The position numbers were made by a program, and so were the translations under genes. Positions 18,987 to 27,895 of a stretch of DNA of 64,000 nt are shown here, piece by piece. Every line of letters begins with the position of its first letter. The stretch's first letter is position 1. The stretch is from Pedobacter sandarakinus (lineage in GTDB: Bacteria; Bacteroidota; Bacteroidia; Sphingobacteriales; Sphingobacteriaceae): positions 310,001-374,000 of the forward strand of contig NZ_JAPIVG010000004.1 of NCBI RefSeq assembly GCF_026240095.1. Reading direction: 5' to 3'. The notes beneath the pieces are model-generated. The model searched no databases and was not told the DNA's origin. It saw only the letters and a program-made list of their open reading frames with translations.

Positions 18987-20135
18987 CTATGCCAAAGCAT
19001 TTTGTTTTACAACCATTTTCACTTTATCGATCACGTAATCAAGCTCTTCTTTAGTGGTAAATTTACTAAACGAAAAGCGTACTGAAGGGCGATTAGGGTC
19101 GGCATTAATGCCGTTTAGAACGTGTGACCCAATGTTAGAGCCCGAAGAGCATGCACTGCCACCAGAGGCACAGATACCATTAATATCAAGATTAAATAAT
19201 AGCATGTCTGCCATTTCCATCTCTGGGAAGGATACATTAAGCACGGTATACAAACTCTTGTCGGCATCCGTTTCGCCATTAAAACAGATACCAGGTATTT
19301 CAGCTACTAACTGGCTTTTTAAGTAATCTTTAAGCCCCTGAATATAAGTCTGATGCGCATCCATTTCTGCATAAGCAATTTCCAATGCCTTTGCTAAACC
19401 TACAATGCCATAAACATTTTCGGTTCCTCCACGCATATTACGTTCCTGTGCGCCACCATAAATCATCGGTGGTATTTTCACATTACTATTTACAAACAGG
19501 AAACCTACACCTTTCGGACCATGAAGCTTATGAGCAGCACACACTAAAAAATGCGCTTTTAAAGCACGTACATTATGTGCATAATGCCCCATGGTTTGCA
19601 CCGTATCTGCATGATAGATGGCATTATATTTCTCACAGATGTCGCCTACTTTAATCATATCGGTTAAAGTGCCTAACTCATTATTAGCATGCATTAACGA
19701 AACAAATGTGCGTTCGTTATTGGCCAATAGCTCTTCCAAATGAGCATAGTCTACATTCCCTTTCTCATCAATATTTACGAAACTAAGTTTATCAATTTCG
19801 CCGTTCTTCAACATCATGTTAAGGGTGTGTTCTACCGCATGATGCTCTATTTTAGAAGTGATGGCGTGTTTAATGCCATAAGCAGCAATACCGCAGCGGA
19901 TAGCAGTATTATCGGCCTCAGTTCCGCCAGAGGTAAAAAATATTTCTGATGGTGAAGCTCCCAGAAGGTTTGCAACACTTTTACGTGCCTTTTCAACAAG
20001 GGTCCTCACCTCTCGTCCGAGCGCATGTATTGCCGATGGATTACCAAAATAGTTCTCCATCACGTTCGTCATCTCTGCAATTACTGCCTTATCTAGCGGC
20101 GTAGTAGCTGCATTATCTAAATAAACCCTCTTCAT
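18987..20135 (-). CDS. Cysteine desulfurase (NifS/IscS type)
   Basis: PLP-dependent enzyme that takes sulfur from cysteine for iron-sulfur clusters and thio-modified tRNA. The ATG at 20135 gives 382 residues starting MKRVYLDNAATTPLD, the family N-terminus. The PLP lysine lies in CAAHKLHGPKG, and the catalytic cysteine lies in SGGSACSSGS, the NifS/IscS-type (group I) motif. No scaffold gene (iscU) is adjacent. It follows glmM on the same strand with an 87-nt gap, so the two may share a transcript. Confidence 0.93.
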   Translation of the reverse strand: MKRVYLDNAATTPLDKAVIAEMTNVMENYFGNPSAIHALGREVRTLVEKARKSVANLLGASPSEIFFTSGGTEADNTAIRCGIAAYGIKHAITSKIEHHAVEHTLNMMLKNGEIDKLSFVNIDEKGNVDYAHLEELLANNERTFVSLMHANNELGTLTDMIKVGDICEKYNAIYHADTVQTMGHYAHNVRALKAHFLVCAAHKLHGPKGVGFLFVNSNVKIPPMIYGGAQERNMRGGTENVYGIVGLAKALEIAYAEMDAHQTYIQGLKDYLKSQLVAEIPGICFNGETDADKSLYTVLNVSFPEMEMADMLLFNLDINGICASGGSACSSGSNIGSHVLNGINADPNRPSVRFSFSKFTTKEELDYVIDKVKMVVKQNALA

Positions 20136-20222
20136 CTCTATTAAATAAGTTAGTTGTATGGCACCAAGGCCCGCATTTGCTTTTATTATTGAATGGCGAT
20201 AAGCCATTAGCCTAAGACTAAT

Positions 20223-21608
20223 TTACAAATGCAATATTTCTTTTATATCTGTAATAATTTTATTGGCCAAATTCTCGGCAATTGTTTCATTTTCAGCTTC
20301 GCTGTAAATCCGAATAATTGGTTCGGTGTTAGATCTACGTAGGTGTACCCAAGTTTTATCAAACTCAATTTTTAAACCGTCTATTGTACTGTAAGGTTGG
20401 TTTTTATATTTCTCCTCAACCTGTTTAAGCAAATGGTCTATATCCATTTCGGGTGTAAGGGTTATTTTATTTTTAGAAATATGGTATTGTGGATAGCTGC
20501 TGCGTAATACTGAAATCGACTTACCGAACTTCGCCAGGTGAGTTAAAAATAGGGCAATTCCAACTAAGGCATCTCTACCAAAGTGCGATTCAGGATAAAT
20601 GACACCGCCATTTCCTTCGCCACCAATAATAGCATTTGTTGCTTTCATCTTATTCACCACATTCACTTCTCCAACTGCAGATGCATGATATTCGTTCCCT
20701 GATTTTTCGGTTACATCTCGCAATGCTCTGGTAGATGAAAGGTTAGAAACTGTGTTGCCTGGTGTATTTTTCAAGACATAGTCGGCAACGGCAACCAATG
20801 TGTATTCTTCGCCGAACATGCTACCATCTTCATTCACGAAGCATAATCGATCTACATCTGGGTCTACAACAATACCCAAATCGGCATTTTGTTTTTGTAC
20901 TTCTTTAGAAATTTCTGTTAAATTTTCTGGCAGCGGTTCTGGGTTATGTGGGAAATGCCCATTGGGTTCGCAGTATAATTCTGTAATTCGGTTTACCCCT
21001 AACGCCTTTAACAAGGCCGGGATAAAAATTCCACCGCTAGAGTTGACACAATCAATAACAACTTTAAAATCGGCTTTTTTTATGGCTTCAACGTCAACAA
21101 GGGGAAGTGCTAAAACAGCATCGATGTGTTTTTGGAGGTAAGTTTCATTTTTTACTACTTTTCCTAAATGGTCTACATCTGCAAACTCAAATGCAGCAGC
21201 TTCAGCCAAGTCCAATACTGCTTTACCATTCTCATCACTAATAAATTCACCATTTGCATTGAGCAACTTAAGCGCATTCCATTGCTTTGGGTTATGGCTG
21301 GCAGTTAAAATAATACCGCCCCCAGCCTGCTCTGCGGGTACCGCAATTTCAACAGTTGGCGTAGTAGACAAGCCCAAATCAATTACTTCCATGCCTAAAC
21401 CTTGCAGGGTTCCAACAACCAAATTATTCACCATTTCGCCAGAAATTCTCGCATCTCTGCCTAAAACAATTCTTTTATTGCCTGTTTCTTGAATTACCCA
21501 GCTCCCGAAAGCAGCAGTAAATTTCACAATATCAAGTGGGGTTAAGCCGTTTCCTGCCTGGCCGCCTATGGTTCCTCTTATTCCTGAAATAGATTTAATT
21601 AAAGTCAC
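20223..21608 (-). CDS. glmM: Phosphoglucosamine mutase
   Basis: Converts glucosamine-6-phosphate to glucosamine-1-phosphate for peptidoglycan and lipopolysaccharide precursors. The 461 residues begin at a GTG (21608). The four phosphohexomutase motifs are visible: the phosphoserine loop TASHNP with S104, the metal loop DPDVDR at 249-254, the sugar loop GGEGNGG, and the phosphate loop RRSNTEPIIR near the C-terminus. Bacteroidota members can be closer to archaeal-type mutases, so a phosphomannomutase activity is possible; GlmM is the usual assignment. Confidence 0.88.
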   Translation of the reverse strand: MTLIKSISGIRGTIGGQAGNGLTPLDIVKFTAAFGSWVIQETGNKRIVLGRDARISGEMVNNLVVGTLQGLGMEVIDLGLSTTPTVEIAVPAEQAGGGIILTASHNPKQWNALKLLNANGEFISDENGKAVLDLAEAAAFEFADVDHLGKVVKNETYLQKHIDAVLALPLVDVEAIKKADFKVVIDCVNSSGGIFIPALLKALGVNRITELYCEPNGHFPHNPEPLPENLTEISKEVQKQNADLGIVVDPDVDRLCFVNEDGSMFGEEYTLVAVADYVLKNTPGNTVSNLSSTRALRDVTEKSGNEYHASAVGEVNVVNKMKATNAIIGGEGNGGVIYPESHFGRDALVGIALFLTHLAKFGKSISVLRSSYPQYHISKNKITLTPEMDIDHLLKQVEEKYKNQPYSTIDGLKIEFDKTWVHLRRSNTEPIIRIYSEAENETIAENLANKIITDIKEILHL

Positions 21609-21774
21609 TTTGTGCGTTTTAATTTACGTTCCAAAAATAAGAAAAAAAACAAGATGGCAGGCACTTTGACCACATTGTCCAAGTTTATTTACACTATTTT
21701 TATATCTATTTATACGATGTATTTTATAGGAATTGGACAGGATAAATGTATTCCAAAGTATTTATTTTTTGTTT

Positions 21775-21905
21775 TGAAAAGCAATGGCAGCGCTACGGTT
21801 TGCCTTCAGTCCCGCCCTCGTTTCAAAGCCTCGTTTCGTTCCTCACCTGCGGGTTTTTCACTAAGTCGGGTTTAAAACCATCAGGCCGCTACAAAAGTTT
21901 AAGCT
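21775..21905. repeat. Dispersed intergenic element, GGCAGCGCTACGG/CCCGC type
   Basis: The 430-nt gap upstream of glmM has no credible gene. Its middle holds a GC-richer block starting GAAAAGCAATGGCAGCGC, with CCCGCC and a later CGGGTTT and the stretch TCAAAGCCTCGTTTCG. This composition contrasts with the AT-rich surroundings and resembles the elements at 14365-14664 and 60392-60490. Such blocks are widespread intergenic repeats in Sphingobacteriaceae (recalled knowledge, not searched). The open frame across it (21612-21875) is not coding. Confidence 0.4.
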
Positions 21906-22003
21906 CCCTTACTTAATGTTTACCCACCATCGTCAATAAAATCTAGTTATGCAATTATGTTGCATAAACCCAATTTAACACTTCGCAAGCAAATGTAAAA
22001 CCT

Positions 22004-22011
22004 TATATTTG
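22004..22011 (+). promoter_or_regulatory. -7 box (TATATTTG) for the methyltransferase/PAP2/ZIP operon
   Basis: This exact TAnnTTTG match lies 28 nt before the ATG at 22040. A weak TTCG lies 18 nt upstream in place of TTTG. Confidence 0.5.
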
Positions 22012-22039
22012 CAGCTTTATATTCCAAACGGCTTTTTAC

Positions 22040-22771
22040 ATGCAACGCAAATGGTTTCAATATTGGTTTAATTCACCATATTATCATATTCTATATCAAC
22101 AAAGAAATGATGCCGAGGCCGAATTTTTTATTGATAACTTAAGCAAGTTTCTAATACCAGCGCCTGGCGCAAAAATCCTGGATATCGCTTGCGGAAAAGG
22201 CCGACACTCCATCTACCTCAACAAAAAGGGATTTAACGTAACGGGTATAGATTTATCGGCACAGAGTATTAAGTATGCTAAACAATTCGAAAATGAGCAC
22301 TTACATTTTTTGGAGCACGATATGCGTAAGTTGTTTTACATCAATTATTTTGATGTTGCTGTAAACTTATTTACAAGTTTTGGTTATTTCGATACAGAAA
22401 AAGACCATGTGAATGCCCTTAAAACCTTCAGGAAATGCCTAAAGACAGATGGCACCTTGGTTTTAGATTATTTCAATACCGAGAAAATTATCAGAAATCT
22501 AAATTCATGCGAGGTGAAATCGCTCGATGGAATCGATTTCAATATCACAAAGCGTGTTATTGAAGGTAAAATTATCAAGAAAATTTCTTTCAACGATAAA
22601 GGCAATACCTATAATTTCGAAGAACGTGTGCAGGCGTTCAGTTTGTCAGACTTTGAACGCATGCTTAGTAAAGCAGGACTCACCATCAAACACACCTTTG
22701 GCAACTATAGCCTAGAAGATTTCGATGAATGTACCTCTGATCGGCTAATTTTAATTTGTAAAAAAGGATGA
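22040..22771 (+). CDS. Class I SAM-dependent methyltransferase
   Basis: 243-residue Rossmann-fold methyltransferase. Motif I is ILDIACGKGRHS at about 47-58, followed by GFNVTGIDLSAQSI with the ribose-binding acidic residue, and the acidic motif II region in NYFDVAVNLFTSFGYF. The substrate is not evident; the closest named group is the broad methyltransferase 11/25 type. Its stop overlaps the start of the PAP2 gene by four bases (ATGA), so the two are translationally coupled. Confidence 0.88.
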   Translation: MQRKWFQYWFNSPYYHILYQQRNDAEAEFFIDNLSKFLIPAPGAKILDIACGKGRHSIYLNKKGFNVTGIDLSAQSIKYAKQFENEHLHFLEHDMRKLFYINYFDVAVNLFTSFGYFDTEKDHVNALKTFRKCLKTDGTLVLDYFNTEKIIRNLNSCEVKSLDGIDFNITKRVIEGKIIKKISFNDKGNTYNFEERVQAFSLSDFERMLSKAGLTIKHTFGNYSLEDFDECTSDRLILICKKG

Positions 22772-23331
22772 TAGAAGGCATACAGCAGTTTGATGTAAAT
22801 CTTTTCTTTAAGATACATCGAGGGCTATCTAATGGCTTTTTCGACTGGCTAATGCCTTTGCTTCGCAACCGCTTTTTCTGGTCGCCACTTTACCTTTTTA
22901 TTGTTGTTTTTTGCATTAGACATTATAAAAAACAGGGCTTATATATCATAGCCACTATATTATTCACTTTCGCTGTGGGCGATACCGTTGCATCTAAATT
23001 AATCAAACCATTTGTAGCCCGTGTAAGACCATGCAACGATTTCAGTTTAAGTAGTCAAATTATACACCGGGTACCCTGTGGGAGTGGCTTAAGCTTTCCT
23101 TCGTCGCACGCCACCAATCACTTCGCAATTGCAGTCTTTTTAATTTGCATATTTTATCCTAAATGGAAACCTATTCTTCCTTTGGGAATTTTTTGGGCTT
23201 TTATCATCAGCTTTGCTCAAGTGTATGTAGGGGTTCACTATCCTTTAGATGTAACTGCGGGAGCCTTATTAGGTACAGTTATAGGAATCTTGTGTTCGCA
23301 GTTTTTTAAAAAATTACAACCTGATTTTTAA
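22768..23331 (+). CDS. PAP2 family membrane phosphatase
   Basis: 187-residue membrane protein with the three phosphatase motifs of the PAP2 superfamily: KPFVARVRP, SFPSSHATNH and the last motif in YVGVHYPLDV. Five to six hydrophobic segments place the active site on the periplasmic face. Likely substrates are undecaprenyl pyrophosphate, phosphatidylglycerophosphate or lipid A phosphates; the sequence does not decide. It is the second gene of a three-gene operon, with a 3-nt gap to the ZIP gene. Confidence 0.9.
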   Translation: MIEGIQQFDVNLFFKIHRGLSNGFFDWLMPLLRNRFFWSPLYLFIVVFCIRHYKKQGLYIIATILFTFAVGDTVASKLIKPFVARVRPCNDFSLSSQIIHRVPCGSGLSFPSSHATNHFAIAVFLICIFYPKWKPILPLGIFWAFIISFAQVYVGVHYPLDVTAGALLGTVIGILCSQFFKKLQPDF

Positions 23332-23334
23332 GCT

Positions 23335-24051
23335 ATGGAAATCTGGAAACTTTGTGTACTCTTTTTCTGTGCCTTCCTCGGCGGAACAGCAATTTTCTTA
23401 GTTAAAAGCGATAAATCGAAACTTTTAAAGCTCATCCTATCATTTAGTGGGGCTTATTTGTTTGCCATAACTGTTTTACACCTGATTCCCGATGCCTTTA
23501 GCGGACCAGATAAAAGCGAAATTGGAATTTTTATTCTCATAGGGTTTTTACTACAGGTTTTTCTGGAACAGTTTTCCGAAGGCGTAGAACACGGACACAT
23601 TCACAAACATCACGATGGTCATGTTTTTCCATTTGGCATCATGATTAGTTTATGCTTGCATGCATTTTTAGAAGGAATGCCTTTAGCGAAAGAGCAGCAC
23701 AACGAGCTTATTTTCGGTATATCTCTGCATCATATTCCCGCAGCATTTGCGCTAGGAAGTATTTTAATGCAAAATCATTTTAAAAGAAGCAGTATCATAA
23801 TTTACCTTCTGATTTTCGCCATTATGGCCCCTTTAGGTTTTTGGGTAAGCATGGGTTTAAGTAATGGAAGTATTGGTGGCGTAGAGGCTTACTTTAATAA
23901 AATAATGGGTGTAGTAATTGGAATTTTCCTACATATTTCTACAACTATTTTGTTCGAATCGAGTGCCGACCATAAAATAAACATCCGCAAAATGATCGCC
24001 GTATTGCTCGGAATTGGCGTCGCCTTAATTGGTTTCTTCGCAGGCCACTAG
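23335..24051 (+). CDS. ZIP family divalent metal transporter
   Basis: 238-residue membrane protein of the ZIP family, which brings zinc or other divalent metals into the cytoplasm. The metal-binding helices carry LCLHAFLEGMP (transmembrane 4) and SLHHIPAAFALGS (transmembrane 5). A histidine-rich cytoplasmic loop (EHGHIHKHHDGH, near residue 85) is typical. It is the last gene of the methyltransferase/PAP2/ZIP operon. The window start encodes a metal exporter, but nothing links their regulation. Confidence 0.9.
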   Translation: MEIWKLCVLFFCAFLGGTAIFLVKSDKSKLLKLILSFSGAYLFAITVLHLIPDAFSGPDKSEIGIFILIGFLLQVFLEQFSEGVEHGHIHKHHDGHVFPFGIMISLCLHAFLEGMPLAKEQHNELIFGISLHHIPAAFALGSILMQNHFKRSSIIIYLLIFAIMAPLGFWVSMGLSNGSIGGVEAYFNKIMGVVIGIFLHISTTILFESSADHKINIRKMIAVLLGIGVALIGFFAGH

Positions 24052-24233
24052 TTGAGCGCTAATAATTAAAGCTTGCTAAAACTTGGCCGTGAGTATTTTA
24101 TTTTGGGATGGAATAAATTGTGAAAGAGCCAATTGCTGATGCGAGTTAAAGTCATAACGAAATCTTTTCAAACTCATTTCTAGAAATAGCTAGCAAATTA
24201 AAGGGTAAGACTTGCAGACCTCACGGGAGCGAT

Positions 24234-24455
24234 ATGAGATTGCATATCCCAAAAAATTCGTTGTTTAATACCCAGACATCTAGACTTATTGTAACAACTG
24301 AGTTGCTAGAAAAAGATATGCGCATGAAAGCCTGCGTTAATCATCAAAATTTTATCGCATTTAAAGAAAATTATTATCGGGAAAATAAGTTCAATCTTTA
24401 TCGAGATATCTCCATTCTCCTTGAGTGTATCGTGATTAATTGCGAATCAATTTAA
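24234..24455 (+). CDS. Doubtful hypothetical protein in a long gap
   Basis: A 73-codon frame from an ATG preceded by GGGAG. The product (MRLHIPKNSLF...LYRDISILLECIVINCESI) has protein-like composition but no recognisable motif. The 536-nt gap 24052-24587 otherwise shows only AT-rich sequence and two CCATGG-containing stretches (24520-24570) that could pair. It may be a real short gene, a relic or chance. Confidence 0.25.
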   Translation: MRLHIPKNSLFNTQTSRLIVTTELLEKDMRMKACVNHQNFIAFKENYYRENKFNLYRDISILLECIVINCESI

Positions 24456-24587
24456 GTTGATTCATTTTCTATCAATAGAAAACAACTGGAAATTAATTTC
24501 TTTCAATGATTTAAACGAAATTTAAATTCCATGGTTTTTAGAGTCTCGCTTGATGAGATGTACCATGGGGTTAAGGTTCAATCTTAA

Positions 24588-24731
24588 TCATTTCTTTTCT
24601 TTCTTCTTACCATAACCCCAGGGGCAATGTTTGCATTTATTTTTACAACAATAGCCACGTTTTAAATGGTAGTTGGTTGTAAACACCATGTATCCGTCTT
24701 CGTTGATATAAAAATCTTCACCTTCTTTCAT
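24588..24731 (-). CDS. DUF5522 family cysteine-rich small protein
   Basis: A 47-residue protein with the family layout: an acidic start (MKEGEDFYINEDGYMVFT), then YHLKRGYCC and KCKHCPWGYGK. The four cysteines (C28, C29, C33, C36) and H35 suggest a small metal site. I recall this pattern as DUF5522, a family of unknown function seen in Bacteroidota; it has not been checked by search. It ends in a lysine-rich tail and lies upstream of no obvious partner, 79 nt from the start side of no other gene. Confidence 0.75.
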   Translation of the reverse strand: MKEGEDFYINEDGYMVFTTNYHLKRGYCCKNKCKHCPWGYGKKKEKK

Positions 24732-24809
24732 TATTAAATTATGTTACACGAACACCTAAGTTATTGCGAAACCCGACCCAGTTTAGATGGAGTTAAATGA
24801 TAAACCTTT

Positions 24810-25751
24810 CTAATTGAGAATTTTAACCTCTATCTGACCACTTAAATGGGCTTTGAGCTGCTTTCCATCACCATGGAGTGTCCAAATCTGTTTAGGCTTA
24901 ACCTTTGCAATGGTTTCCAAGATGGCATCCCAATCTGCGTGATCGGAAATATAAAGCGAAATACCGTTCTGCTGTTGTAAATTTTTCCATCCAGAGGCAA
25001 ACGCCCGCACCACATTTATGGCTTTATGGTAACTATGAAAAACCATGGGCGGTACAATGTATACCTGGTGCTGTTGTTGGTTTTTCATTGTTTTCCGGTC
25101 GTACATTTTGTAATTTCCGAGGGTTATGCCAAAGTTTTCATAGATTTTAACAAAAGGCATAATGCTGTGGTGAACCATCACATTTTTGGATGGACAATGC
25201 TGGCTTAGTAACTGAATAATTCGCTGACTTTTACCTAAAGCATAAGCGCCCAGCATAATGTTTGCATCGGTATCGTTCAATTTCAAAATCTCGCCGACCG
25301 GAGATGGATGCTTGGTTTCGGGATTGGCAAATGTACTTTCTGTAATCAGCACATCTGCTGGAACAAACTCGAAAGGCTCGCAGGTGAGATCTGGCTCAAT
25401 TTTATAGTCGCCGGTATAAAGATAGCTGACTCCATCATACTCCATTAAAACCTGTGCCGAACCCAAAATATGACCAGCAGAGAAAAACGTAATGGTTACA
25501 TCTTTAATTTTAAAAGATTCGGAATAGGTTTTTAAGTGAAAATCAACAGCCGCAAATTTGCGGTAACGATGTTGCATAAAGCTTGCAGTTGGAGCTGTGC
25601 AATACACATTCTGACTTCCGCCGATAGCATGATCGCCGTGGGCGTGCGAAACAACGGCATCTCTTACGGGTTGTTGAGGATCGAGGTAAAAATCTCCGTA
25701 AGCACAATACAATCCAAGGCTTGTAACCGTAATGAAGTTATCTAAAATCAT
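24810..25751 (-). CDS. MBL-fold exonuclease of the DNA-ligase-associated type
   Basis: 313-residue metallo-beta-lactamase/beta-CASP-like nuclease. Metal motifs are VSHAHGDHAIGG near 33-44, SAGHILGSAQ, and the GDYKIEPDLTCEPFE block; later come YALGKSQR, SDHADW and LHGDG. These match the family of exonucleases usually encoded beside an ATP-dependent DNA ligase and a Lhr-type helicase in repair islands. No ligase or helicase is in this window, so the neighbourhood is atypical. It is last in the reverse-strand run after coaE. Confidence 0.85.
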   Translation of the reverse strand: MILDNFITVTSLGLYCAYGDFYLDPQQPVRDAVVSHAHGDHAIGGSQNVYCTAPTASFMQHRYRKFAAVDFHLKTYSESFKIKDVTITFFSAGHILGSAQVLMEYDGVSYLYTGDYKIEPDLTCEPFEFVPADVLITESTFANPETKHPSPVGEILKLNDTDANIMLGAYALGKSQRIIQLLSQHCPSKNVMVHHSIMPFVKIYENFGITLGNYKMYDRKTMKNQQQHQVYIVPPMVFHSYHKAINVVRAFASGWKNLQQQNGISLYISDHADWDAILETIAKVKPKQIWTLHGDGKQLKAHLSGQIEVKILN

Positions 25752-25817
25752 TTACCAAGCTTTGCAAATGTGAACAGGGGTTGGGCATGTTTCAAAGGGT
25801 TTTAAGGCAGGCATATG

Positions 25818-26426
25818 TTAGGCTATTTTTGTTTTAGCTATTTTTAAGAAATGTTGATGGAGTACCATAACTTGATCAATAATAGCATGTGCTTCATCAT
25901 TGAGTAATAAGTGATCGGCCATTTTTTCCTTTTCATCATCACTAAGCTGTTTATCCATTCGGGCAGCCACATCTTGCGCCGATATTCCGTCACGATTCAT
26001 GACACGATCTAGCTTTAGCGCTAAAGGAGACTTAACTAAAATACTTGTATCGCAGAGTTTGTACGATCCACTCTCGAAGAGTAAAGCTGCTTCTTTAAGG
26101 GTGTAAGGCACTTTCGAGTCTACCTGTTGCTCCCAGGTTGTGTAGGCCCTAAAAACAGCTGGATGCACCAGCGCATTAAGTTTAGCCAATTCATCTTCGT
26201 TATTAAATACAATTTTAGCGATGTGTTTATTGTTTAGTCTTCCGTCGCTTAGATAGCTATCTTTTCCAAAAGCAGATTTAATTCCATCAATCAACAAATC
26301 ATCTCGAACCATTATTAATTTCGCTTCAGTATCAGCATAAAAAACAGGGATTCCCAAAACTTGAAAAACCTTGCAAACAGTTGTTTTTCCACTGCCAATA
26401 CCGCCTGTAATACCTACTTTGTACAT
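25818..26426 (-). CDS. coaE: Dephospho-CoA kinase
   Basis: Catalyses the last step of coenzyme A synthesis, phosphorylating the 3'-hydroxyl of dephospho-CoA. The 202 residues start with the P-loop GITGGIGSGKTT at 5-16, followed by YADTEAK as in the family and the LID region RMDKQLSDDEK. Its start overlaps the stop of the YbbR-like gene by one base, which couples them. The order nusB, DUF1573, yajC, ybbR, coaE is a conserved Bacteroidota arrangement. Confidence 0.94.
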   Translation of the reverse strand: MYKVGITGGIGSGKTTVCKVFQVLGIPVFYADTEAKLIMVRDDLLIDGIKSAFGKDSYLSDGRLNNKHIAKIVFNNEDELAKLNALVHPAVFRAYTTWEQQVDSKVPYTLKEAALLFESGSYKLCDTSILVKSPLALKLDRVMNRDGISAQDVAARMDKQLSDDEKEKMADHLLLNDEAHAIIDQVMVLHQHFLKIAKTKIA

Positions 26427-27373
26427 TATTTTTCTATCACAAAATCTACTTTTGAAGGACTTATCTTTACGAGCTTACAGTAGTATGGAAACTGGGTAAG
26501 CTTTACCGTAAGCTGTTTATGATTTAAAACGACCCACTCATTCGCATCAACAACTGCATCAATAAAGTTCTCATTCACTACGTTATAATTGCTTAACGCC
26601 ACCAAAAAGGTAATTTTTATTTTTTTCGGATAGAGCTTGATGCTGTTATAATTTTTATTGTTGATGATTTTTAAAGGCACATCGATAGTTTTCTCTGTAA
26701 ATTCATCAACGGGTAGCTTAACTTCAACCGAAGATGGGTAAATGCTTACATTTTTATGAATACTGTGCTGCAATCCTATCCTAATGGTGCTGCTTGATTG
26801 AATCTTATCTAAAATGAGGGTATCTGTTGGCCAGGATGTTATTTTTGCTAACTCTTCTGAAGGCCCTGCCACCTTAATACTTTTTGGGGTGAGTAAAATA
26901 TCACTGGATATACCATATTGACTTACAAAATCTAACCGGGAAACGAGCTTTACTGGCACTTTTTTAACCGTTCGCTTCGTAAAATCGAAATATAGTGTAT
27001 CTGGTTTAACAGAAATGACCTTTTGGGTACTTTCTAATTGCCGATTAACATTGTAGAGCTGATCTGAAAAAGTTACGAAATCTTTGGTATTGAGCTGACT
27101 AAGGTTAACGGAGATAGATGGCGGGCTGATCCTTAAACGAGAAAAAAGCAACTGCCACCCGGTTCCTTCAACTTGTAGATCTACCGTATCTGACTGTAAT
27201 GGATAGAACGCCCTTTTTGTTGGGGTATTTTTAAAAACCAATACTGTTTTGGCCGTGTAGATGTATTTATTGTTTAGTGCCATAAATAGCCATGCCGCTA
27301 TTGCAAGAAACAAACAGGCCAAAAGCGTAAAAACTCTTCTTTTTTCGATCTTGGTGAGTCTGATAAATGGCAT
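26426..27373 (-). CDS. YbbR-like domain protein (CdaR-related)
   Basis: 315 residues with one N-terminal membrane anchor (FTLLACLFLAIAAWLFMAL, about 15-33) and a large extracytoplasmic part containing YbbR-like repeats; the second-repeat pattern is seen in LLTPKSIKVAGPSEELAKI. In Firmicutes such proteins regulate the diadenylate cyclase CdaA. No cyclase is in this window, so only the domain is supported here. The gene overlaps coaE by one base. Confidence 0.85.
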   Translation of the reverse strand: MPFIRLTKIEKRRVFTLLACLFLAIAAWLFMALNNKYIYTAKTVLVFKNTPTKRAFYPLQSDTVDLQVEGTGWQLLFSRLRISPPSISVNLSQLNTKDFVTFSDQLYNVNRQLESTQKVISVKPDTLYFDFTKRTVKKVPVKLVSRLDFVSQYGISSDILLTPKSIKVAGPSEELAKITSWPTDTLILDKIQSSSTIRIGLQHSIHKNVSIYPSSVEVKLPVDEFTEKTIDVPLKIINNKNYNSIKLYPKKIKITFLVALSNYNVVNENFIDAVVDANEWVVLNHKQLTVKLTQFPYYCKLVKISPSKVDFVIEK

Positions 27374-27467
27374 ATAATTGAAATTAGCTTAGGGCAGAGA
27401 CCTATTTAATTGATAACAACACGACCAAATGTAGCAAAAGTAAATAGCTGCTCAAAGAAGTAAAAAG

Positions 27468-27495
27468 AAAAGGTCGCCTATCTCAAGCGACCTTT
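27468..27495 (-). terminator. Terminator after yajC
   Basis: On the minus strand, AAAGGTCGC pairs with GCGACCTTT around a 9-10-nt loop, followed by a T-rich tract. It lies between yajC and the YbbR gene, so these may be separate transcripts despite the conserved order. Confidence 0.8.
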
Positions 27496-27517
27496 AATAA
27501 CTTAACCCGAAATACCG

Positions 27518-27841
27518 TTATGCTTTTGCCGGAGCAGTTGCAGCTTTGGTTGCATCCAAAGATACAGCAGATTTATCGAAACGGATTTTAACGCCACCTT
27601 CTACTTCAATTAAGAAAGTTGCATCATTCATATCTGCAATACGGCCATGAATGCCCGCTGTTGTGATAATTTTATCACCTTTTTTTAGCTCGGCAACTAA
27701 CTTTTTATGCTCTTTAGCTTTTTTAACCTGCGGGCGAATCATGAAGAAGTAGAAAACTACCATGATTAACACCATGGGAACTACGGTACTTAGCATATTA
27801 CTACCACCTGCTGCAGCTTGTAAAATTACTGTTGATATCAT
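27518..27841 (-). CDS. yajC: Sec translocase accessory subunit YajC
   Basis: Small membrane protein that associates with SecDF and the SecYEG translocon. The ATG at 27841 gives 107 residues: one membrane helix (MLSTVVPMVLIMVVFYFFMIRPQ, about 16-38) then a basic stretch and the YajC block LKKGDKIITTAGIHGRI. The C-terminus is alanine-rich. It lies 54 nt after the DUF1573 gene in the nusB cluster. Confidence 0.94.
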   Translation of the reverse strand: MISTVILQAAAGGSNMLSTVVPMVLIMVVFYFFMIRPQVKKAKEHKKLVAELKKGDKIITTAGIHGRIADMNDATFLIEVEGGVKIRFDKSAVSLDATKAATAPAKA

Positions 27842-27895
27842 TTTATATTTATTTGTTTGTATTATAATTAACAACCTTCCTGTTGTCTTTCTTTT

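Noticed and set aside
21612-21875. 87-codon frame on the plus strand upstream of the methyltransferase
   Set aside because: It runs through the GC-richer intergenic element, has low-complexity Lys/Ser-rich composition and no conserved motif.
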